DNA of 17,583 nt, taken from assembly GCA_046728115.1 (NCBI GenBank), contig JBKPDW010000076.1:1-17583 (forward strand), read 5' to 3'. The DNA is from CAVSWN01 sp046728115. GTDB lineage: Bacteria; Acidobacteriota; Vicinamibacteria; Vicinamibacterales; CAVVIG01. Positions 5,530 to 10,481 of the stretch are shown one piece after another (positions within the stretch are counted from its first letter, which is position 1; each line of letters begins with the position of its first letter). The notes under the pieces are model-generated. The model was not told the origin of the DNA. It ran no database searches and worked only from the letters and a program-made list of their open reading frames with translations. The translations under genes were made by a program, and so were the position numbers.

Positions 5530-6927
5530 ATGAAGCGACGCATCGTTTCCCTTGCGGCGATGACTGCAGCATCTGCGCTCCTCGCGGGCGCGCAGCAGGC
5601 TCGGCGGCCAATCGCACTGGTCGTGGTCGGAGGCACCGTTATCACACAGAACGCCGCGCACCAGAGGTTGTCGCCCGGAGCGATTGCGATCGACGGTGCC
5701 GACATCGTTGATGTCGATGCTCCGGACGTCATTGCCGCGCGGTACGCCGCGGCACAAACGATTGATGCGCGGACCCAGATCGTCCTGCCGGGCCTCGTCA
5801 ACACGCATACTCACGCGCCGATGGTGATGTACCGCGGCCTCGCCGACGATCTCGCCCTGATGGACTGGCTGCAGAACTACATTTTTCCCGCCGAGGCCAA
5901 GACGGTTACGCGAGAGCTCGTTCGCGTCGGCACGCGGCTGGCCGCGCTCGAAATGATCGAGTCCGGTACTACGACTTTCGCGGACATGTACTACTTCGAG
6001 GAAGAGATCGCGAGGATCACCATCGAAGCGGGACTGCGCGGCGTCCTCGGCGAGACGATCATTCAGTTCCCGTCGCCTGACGCCAGGACGCCGGTCGAGG
6101 CGCTCGAACGCGCCGAGCGGTTCATCACGGAGTTCAAGGACAACGGCCTGGTGGTGCCGGCCGTCGCACCGCATGCCCTCTATACCAACGAGAAGGCGTC
6201 GCTTGTGGCTTCCGCGGAACTCGGCCGCCGCTACAACGTGCCGATGCTGATTCATTTCTCGGAAACCGAGGAAGAAGTGCAGCAGGCGCGCGACAAGTTC
6301 TCGATGACGCCGGCGGCCTATCTCGAATCGATCGGATTCTGGGGCCCCAATACGCTCGCGGCCCACGGCGTGTGGGTAACCGACGAGGACATCGCGATCC
6401 TGAAGCGTCACGATGTCGGCGTCGCGCACAATCCCGAAAGCAACATGAAGCTCGCCAGCGGCGCCGCGCCGGTGCCGAAGTATCTGAAGGCGGGCGTCGC
6501 GCTCGGGCTCGCCACCGATGGTGCCGCCAGCAACAACGATCTCGACATGTTCGAAGCCATGCGCCAGGCGTCGTTTCTCGCGAAACACGTCGCTCACGAC
6601 CCGACGGTGCTCGGTGCCCAGGCGGCGCTGGACCTGGCCACCATTGGGGGCGCGCGAGCCCTTCACATGGAGAAGTCAATCGGGTCGATCGAGGCTGGCA
6701 AGCGGGCCGATCTGATCACGGTGTCGATGACGGCGGCCCGCCAGACGCCCCTCTACGATCCAATTTCTCACCTGGTTTACGCGACGCGCGGAGACGATGT
6801 GCAGACGACCATTGTCAATGGCAAGGTGCTGATGCGAAATCGTCAGGTTCGTGGGCTCAACCAGGCGACGGTGATCGCAGACGCCAATCGGCTCGCGCAA
6901 AGAGTGCGGGAAGCCGTGAAGCGATAG
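5530..6927 (+). CDS. Exported amidohydrolase, MTA/SAH deaminase type
   Basis: A 465-residue metal-dependent hydrolase of the TRZ/ATZ group, closest in pattern to 5-methylthioadenosine / S-adenosylhomocysteine deaminases, which convert the adenine base to hypoxanthine. Metal-site residues are visible: H93 and H95 in NTHTHAPM, H242 in IHFSETEEEV, H280 in LAAHGVW and D330 in ATDGAASNNDLDM. H215 in APHALYT is also a family landmark. The C-terminal composite beta segment (IGSIEAGKRADLITV) is intact. Residues 1-22 (MKRRIVSLAAMTAASALLAG) look like a signal peptide, unusual for a family that is normally cytoplasmic. The start ATG lacks a Shine-Dalgarno sequence. Context with upp, hpt, rpiB and deoC suggests purine or nucleoside salvage. 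Other cytosine/guanine/chlorohydrolase-like substrates remain possible. Confidence 0.85.
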   Translation: MKRRIVSLAAMTAASALLAGAQQARRPIALVVVGGTVITQNAAHQRLSPGAIAIDGADIVDVDAPDVIAARYAAAQTIDARTQIVLPGLVNTHTHAPMVMYRGLADDLALMDWLQNYIFPAEAKTVTRELVRVGTRLAALEMIESGTTTFADMYYFEEEIARITIEAGLRGVLGETIIQFPSPDARTPVEALERAERFITEFKDNGLVVPAVAPHALYTNEKASLVASAELGRRYNVPMLIHFSETEEEVQQARDKFSMTPAAYLESIGFWGPNTLAAHGVWVTDEDIAILKRHDVGVAHNPESNMKLASGAAPVPKYLKAGVALGLATDGAASNNDLDMFEAMRQASFLAKHVAHDPTVLGAQAALDLATIGGARALHMEKSIGSIEAGKRADLITVSMTAARQTPLYDPISHLVYATRGDDVQTTIVNGKVLMRNRQVRGLNQATVIADANRLAQRVREAVKR

Positions 6928-6935
6928 TGGCAGCT

Positions 6936-7002
6936 CAGATTTCAGACATCAGAGTTCAGATTTATTTCAGAATGAGTTCATCGAGCTGAACTCTGAAATC
7001 TG
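6936..7002. terminator. AT-rich inverted repeat between convergent genes, probable two-way terminator
   Basis: The left arm CAGATTTCAGA...CAGAGTTCAG (6936-6959) pairs with CTGAACTCTGAAATCTG (6986-7002), 17 bp in all with a 7-nt insertion in the left arm. The motif TTTCAGA/TCTGAAA recurs nearby (6966-6970, 7008-7013), making the 90-bp gap much more AT-rich than its neighbours. It separates the convergent amidohydrolase and hpt genes. There is no long T-tract, but short T runs occur on both strands. Confidence 0.5.
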
Positions 7003-7013
7003 GAACGCTGAAA

Positions 7014-7538
7014 TCAAATTCCGAGCACAGCAATATGAGGCAGGTTTCGGTATCGCTCCGCATAGTCGAGGCCGTAGCCAACGACAAATCGGTCCTCGAT
7101 CGAGAAGCCGATGTACTCGACCTGTACCTGCACCTGGCGCCGCGACGGTTTGCTGAGCAGGCAGGCTGTGCGGAGATGACGCGGATTTCGCGCGCGGAGA
7201 ATGTCCTGCAGATAGGTGAGCGTCAGCCCGGTATCGACGATGTCCTCGACGATGACGACGTTTCTGCCATCGAGCGTGGTGTCGAGATCCTTCAGCATTC
7301 GAACCTCACCAGAAGTGGTCGTGCCTTTCGCGTAGCTCGACACGGCCATGAAATCGAGCGAGACGTTGCCGGACATGTGACGCACGAGATCTGATAGAAA
7401 CACGAAGGCACCCTTGAGCACGGCGATCACATGCAGGTCGTCGGGGAAATCCCGGCGGATCTCGACGGCCATCTCGGCGACGCGTTTTTGAATCTGTTCT
7501 TCCGATAGTAGGATTTCTGTGGGCTGCAGGTCGGACAT
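7014..7538 (-). CDS. hpt: Hypoxanthine phosphoribosyltransferase
   Basis: Transfers phosphoribose from PRPP to hypoxanthine (and usually guanine) to give IMP or GMP. 174 residues from ATG 7538, the normal length. The PRPP motif is VVIVEDIVDTGLTL (94-107). AVLKGAFVFLSDL (39-51) and SSYAKGTTTSGEV (67-79, flexible catalytic loop) are typical, as is the C-terminal FVVGYGLDYAERYRNLP (151-167). An upstream TTG (7559) in the same frame would overlap the start of rpiB; the ATG is preferred. No Shine-Dalgarno sequence is present, but TATGAT lies 9 nt upstream. Hypoxanthine released after an MTA/SAH-deaminase-type reaction would suit this enzyme. Confidence 0.93.
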   Translation of the reverse strand: MSDLQPTEILLSEEQIQKRVAEMAVEIRRDFPDDLHVIAVLKGAFVFLSDLVRHMSGNVSLDFMAVSSYAKGTTTSGEVRMLKDLDTTLDGRNVVIVEDIVDTGLTLTYLQDILRARNPRHLRTACLLSKPSRRQVQVQVEYIGFSIEDRFVVGYGLDYAERYRNLPHIAVLGI

Positions 7539-7547
7539 GTCGCGCCG

Positions 7548-7553
7548 ATCATA
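7548..7553 (-). promoter_or_regulatory. -10 hexamer of hpt
   Basis: TATGAT on the minus strand, 9 nt before the hpt ATG. It lies in the 20-bp gap between the divergent hpt and rpiB starts, overlapping a CATACT on the plus strand that would serve rpiB. No convincing -35 is apparent. Confidence 0.35.
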
Positions 7554-7558
7554 CTGCA

Positions 7559-8194
7559 ATGAAACGATTCGACATCCTCACCGAGGTTGACGCCCGGACG
7601 CTCGCGCCAGGCGACACCGTGATGCTTGCACGCGGCGGTCACATCACGCCGTTGGCGCAGGACACGTTGAGAGAGCGCCGCGTCACCATCGTGCACGAGG
7701 GGCGCGCGTCCGACGAGGAGGCAGCGCTGGCGCCAACGGCGGACATCCGATCGATTGCCATCGCGAGCGATCACACCGGCATCACACTCAGACGCACGCT
7801 GATGGCGTTCCTGCGGGGACGAGGCCTCGCCGTTCAGGATCTCGGAACCGACAGCTCCGATCCGGTGGACTACCCGGACTTCGCCGCCGCTGTTGGCCGA
7901 ACCGTCGCTCGGGGCGAAGCCGATGCCGGCATCGTCATCGACGGGGCCGGAATCGGATCGGCGATTGCGGCGAACAAGATCGACGGCGTGCGTGCTGCCA
8001 TGGCGATGTCCGAAACAATCGCGCGCTACTCGCGCGAGCACAACGGCGCGAACGTGTTGACGCTTGGTGCAACGCTTCTGACCGATGACGAAGCCCGCGC
8101 AATCGTTGCCGTCTGGTTGACGACGCCGATGCGCGAGGCGCGATATATGCGGCGGCTTGCGAAGATACGGGAGCTGGAGAGGGATCGGCGATAG
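7559..8194 (+). CDS. rpiB: RpiB/LacAB-family sugar-phosphate isomerase with N-terminal extension
   Basis: A 211-residue protein. Residues 64-205 are an RpiB domain, which interconverts ribose 5-phosphate and ribulose 5-phosphate: IAIASDHTGITLRR (67-79), DYPDFA (104-109), GIVIDGAGIGSAIAANKIDGVRAA (124-147) and HNGANVLTLGATLL (161-174). Standard RpiB is about 150 residues; the first 60 are extra. Within them, LAPGDTVMLARGGHITPLAQ (15-34) resembles the 'LTP-A-RDYL-ERGI' segment at the N-terminus of some microcompartment-associated enzymes such as EutT-type adenosyltransferases. The catalytic Cys of E. coli-type RpiB (GTGIG preceded by Cys-Gly) is Asp128 here. The gene lies 34 bp upstream of deoC and starts 20 bp from the hpt start on the other strand. 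Confidence 0.85.
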   Translation: MKRFDILTEVDARTLAPGDTVMLARGGHITPLAQDTLRERRVTIVHEGRASDEEAALAPTADIRSIAIASDHTGITLRRTLMAFLRGRGLAVQDLGTDSSDPVDYPDFAAAVGRTVARGEADAGIVIDGAGIGSAIAANKIDGVRAAMAMSETIARYSREHNGANVLTLGATLLTDDEARAIVAVWLTTPMREARYMRRLAKIRELERDRR

Positions 8195-8228
8195 CGGCCG
8201 GGCTGAAGGATGAGGGCTTGGGGAGCTC

Positions 8229-9101
8229 ATGACACGGGACGAACTGCAACGATTGATCGACCTCATCGTCGCGGAGATGGCGGCTGCCACGGCCCGGCCT
8301 CAGATGCGGTGTGCGTGCCACTCCGTGCTCGACGACTGCTGTCCCGACCGGCTGCGCGGGGTCATCGATGCGGGAGCGACTCGTGTCGGCGTGCACGCGA
8401 TCGGTGGTGCGCCGGCAGGCGTGGCATCGCTGATCGATCACACCCTGCTCAAAGCTGACGCGACTCGGAGCAACATCGAGGAACTGTGCCGCGAAGCGGC
8501 GCAGTTCAAGTTTGCGACCGTGTGTGTCAATCCCACCTGGGTCGCGCTGGCAGCGCGCCTGCTGCAGGGGAGCGGAGTCGGAGTGTGTTCGGTGGTCGGC
8601 TTTCCGCTGGGAGCGACAACGCCGGACGTCAAGGGCTACGAAACGCAGCGCGCCATCTTCGACGGCGCGCGCGAAATCGACATGGTGATCAACGTCGGCG
8701 CCTTGAAGTCGGGCGACCTGCGGGTCGCCGAACGTGACATCGAGGCTGTCGTCACCCCATGCCGTGCCTGCGGGGTTCTCAGCAAAGTCATCATCGAAGC
8801 CGCGCTGCTCACTGACGACGAGAAAGTGACCGCGTGCACCCTCGCCAAGGCGGCGGGAGCGGATTATGTCAAGACCTCGACCGGATTCGGACCAGGAGGA
8901 GCGACGGCCGCAGACGTCGCGTTGATGCGGCGTGTCGTCGGCGCGGAAATGGGGGTTAAAGCGGCGGGCGGCGTTCGGGATCTCGAGGGCATGAAGGCGA
9001 TGATCGCGGCAGGAGCCACGCGCGTCGGTGCAAGCGCCGGCGTCAAAATCGTGCAGCAGTCGCGCGGCGAGAAGGCAGGCGCGGCGGCCCCAGGCTACTA
9101 A
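8229..9101 (+). CDS. deoC: Deoxyribose-phosphate aldolase with Cys-rich N-terminal extension
   Basis: Cleaves 2-deoxyribose 5-phosphate to glyceraldehyde 3-phosphate and acetaldehyde. 290 residues, about 60 more than usual. The DERA core starts near residue 66 (SLIDHTLLKADAT). Schiff-base Lys215 is in ADYVKTSTGFGPGGAT, the proton-relay Lys244 in GVKAAGGVRD, and the paired Asp151 in EIDMVINVGALKSGD. Residues 3-20 (RDELQRLIDLIVAEMAAA) form an amphipathic helix of the kind used as an encapsulation peptide for microcompartments. Residues 28-38 (CACHSVLDDCC) hold four cysteines. ATG 8229 has GGGGAG (8220-8225) 3 nt upstream. It follows rpiB by 34 bp, surely one transcription unit. Confidence 0.9.
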   Translation: MTRDELQRLIDLIVAEMAAATARPQMRCACHSVLDDCCPDRLRGVIDAGATRVGVHAIGGAPAGVASLIDHTLLKADATRSNIEELCREAAQFKFATVCVNPTWVALAARLLQGSGVGVCSVVGFPLGATTPDVKGYETQRAIFDGAREIDMVINVGALKSGDLRVAERDIEAVVTPCRACGVLSKVIIEAALLTDDEKVTACTLAKAAGADYVKTSTGFGPGGATAADVALMRRVVGAEMGVKAAGGVRDLEGMKAMIAAGATRVGASAGVKIVQQSRGEKAGAAAPGY

Positions 9102-9106
9102 CCGTC

Positions 9107-9135
9107 TTTACACACTGTCGAGCTCGGTCTACTAT
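9107..9135 (+). promoter_or_regulatory. Sigma-70-type promoter of the small basic protein gene
   Basis: TTTACA (9107-9112) and TACTAT (9130-9135) are spaced by exactly 17 bp, just after the deoC stop. Transcription should begin near 9142, leaving a leader of about 57 nt before the GTG at 9199. Confidence 0.6.
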
Positions 9136-9157
9136 CGAGAGCCTTATCACCAATACT

Positions 9158-9174
9158 TCGGCCAGTGTGGCCGA
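9158..9174 (+). promoter_or_regulatory. Hairpin in the leader of the small basic protein gene
   Basis: TCGGCCA-GTG-TGGCCGA forms a perfect 7-bp stem with a 3-nt loop, 15 nt before the Shine-Dalgarno sequence. It could be an operator for a dimeric protein or an RNA hairpin in the leader. No T-tract follows, so a terminator is unlikely. Confidence 0.4.
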
Positions 9175-9198
9175 GCTGTTGGACGTCTGGAGGGGTTT

Positions 9199-9447
9199 GT
9201 GGCCGATCTGAATCGAGATGAGCTGCGGCGCCTGGCGCGGCTCGGCGCAAAGGCACGTCTTGAGGAACTACAGCGAGAAGAGAAGGCTATCCGTGGTGCG
9301 TTCCCCGATCTGTTCAAGGGTAAGGCTCGCGCGGCCGGAGGCCGCAAGCGCCGCGGCGGTATGTCGGCCTCGGCCCGCAAAGCCGTATCCATTCGAATGA
9401 AGAAGTACTGGGCCGAGCGGCGCAAGGCCAAGGCCAAGGACAAGTAG
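9199..9447 (+). CDS. Small basic protein, HMG/histone-like C-terminal tail
   Basis: An 82-residue protein. The N-terminal half is a charged helix (ADLNRDELRRLARLGAKARL, then EELQREEKAIRGAFPDLF), probably a coiled coil. The C-terminal half is very Lys/Arg-rich: GGRKRRGGMSASARKAVSIR (47-66), then MKKYWAERRKAKAKDK. The MSA-ARKA-S-RMKKYW segment resembles short 'SA-ARK-IS-A-KKRWA' nucleic-acid-binding tails common in soil bacteria, so DNA or RNA binding is inferred. The GTG start is chosen because GGAGG (9189-9193) lies 5 nt upstream; an in-frame ATG at 9028 would lie within deoC. Its stop is 5 bp from the convergent stop of the FAD-subunit gene. Confidence 0.75.
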   Translation: MADLNRDELRRLARLGAKARLEELQREEKAIRGAFPDLFKGKARAAGGRKRRGGMSASARKAVSIRMKKYWAERRKAKAKDK

Positions 9448-9450
9448 AAG

Positions 9451-9467
9451 CGTCAGAGCAGCTGACG
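9451..9467. terminator. Inverted repeat at a convergent gene junction
   Basis: CGTCAG-AGCAG-CTGACG, a 6-bp stem with a 5-nt loop, overlaps the stop codon of the FAD-subunit gene (9453-9455) and lies 4 bp after the stop of the small basic protein. Its position suits a two-way transcription end, but the lack of a T-tract keeps confidence low. Confidence 0.3.
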
Positions 9468-10481
9468 GGCGATGCGGCGTCGTTCCTCGCGCATATGATC
9501 ACCCCGCAGCTCTCGCAACGCGTACCTGACAAATTCCCGCGTCACGCGCTTGCGCCAGACGAGTCCGAAGTCGGTGTTGTCCATGGGCCGCGCCGGTTGG
9601 GCTGCCGCATCGGCTGCTGTCGCGATGTGATCGTCGGTCAGCGCATGCCCGACAAGGGCCGCGGCTGCAGCCGGCGCATCCATCGGACGCGAGGCAACGG
9701 CGCCGAGGACAATTCGCGCGGCGTCGATTGTGCCGTCACCCTGCCGATGAACGGCCGCGGCCACCGAGAGGACCGGGAAGTCGAATGCGCCGCGTCGCCG
9801 CAGCTTCCAGTATGTGCTGCGCCAGCCATCGAGCGCCGGCAGGTGGACAGCCGTCAGGATCTCTGAGGGTCGCCGCGTGAGGTACTGAATGCCGTCGTTG
9901 CGATAGAAATTCGCCAGTGTGATGCGTCGCATCGAGTCTGCGCTCGCGAGCGTGATCTCGGCGCCGAGCGCCATCAGCGCGGGAGCTGCGTCGGTCGACG
10001 AGACTGCCAGGCATTTCGGGCTCGACAACGCCACCCAACAGGTGCTGCCGTCTTTCTTCATGCAGAAGTCGATGGCCTTTCGCCATTCGTAGTTCTGGTT
10101 GTAGTAGTTGCAACGAGTGTCGAGGCAGAGATTCCCGCCGAGCGTGCCCATATTGCGCAGATGAGGCGTAGCAATCTGCGACGCGGCCTGCCACAGTGCC
10201 GCGTATCCGCGAAGGCGCGGATCGCGCACGATCTCTGTCAGCGTCACGCCCGCACCAATCGAAAGACCCTCGCCGGCCGGCTGCGGTGTGATTGCCCGCA
10301 GCTCGGCTATTCGGCGTAAGGCGATCAGCGTCTTCGGCACCTGCTGTCGGCGTTTCATGTTCGGCAGCAGATCGGTTCCCCCGGCGATCAGCATCGATTC
10401 ATCCGGCGCGGCAGCGAGCAGGTCGCAGGCTTCGCGGACCGTCCGCGGCGCGTGAAAAGCGAAGCAGGGAAGTCGCATCAT
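9453..10481 (-). CDS. FAD subunit of a xanthine-dehydrogenase-family enzyme, 4-hydroxybenzoyl-CoA reductase beta-like
   Basis: A 342-residue electron-transfer subunit. The FAD-binding PCMH-type domain is shown by IAGGTDLLPNMKRR (32-45) and TPHLRNMGTLGGNLCLDTRC (105-124). Residues 120-160 form an insertion with Cys124, Cys140, Cys148 and Cys157. The spacing of 16, 8 and 9 equals, as I recall it, that of the four ligands of the extra [4Fe-4S] cluster in the Thauera aromatica 4-hydroxybenzoyl-CoA reductase beta subunit (HcrB). The C-terminal CO-dehydrogenase flavoprotein-like domain covers about 200-320. The ATG at 10481 overlaps the stop of the Mo subunit as ATGA, so translation is coupled; a second ATG follows directly. 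An aromatic or heteroaromatic CoA-thioester substrate is inferred only. Confidence 0.88.
   Translation of the reverse strand: MMRLPCFAFHAPRTVREACDLLAAAPDESMLIAGGTDLLPNMKRRQQVPKTLIALRRIAELRAITPQPAGEGLSIGAGVTLTEIVRDPRLRGYAALWQAASQIATPHLRNMGTLGGNLCLDTRCNYYNQNYEWRKAIDFCMKKDGSTCWVALSSPKCLAVSSTDAAPALMALGAEITLASADSMRRITLANFYRNDGIQYLTRRPSEILTAVHLPALDGWRSTYWKLRRRGAFDFPVLSVAAAVHRQGDGTIDAARIVLGAVASRPMDAPAAAAALVGHALTDDHIATAADAAAQPARPMDNTDFGLVWRKRVTREFVRYALRELRGDHMREERRRIARQLL

Noticed and set aside
5308..6666. A 452-codon minus-strand open frame opposite the amidohydrolase
   Set aside because: It is antisense to a gene with intact metal-binding motifs and spans into upp. Its composition is Arg/His-rich and no domain is recognisable.
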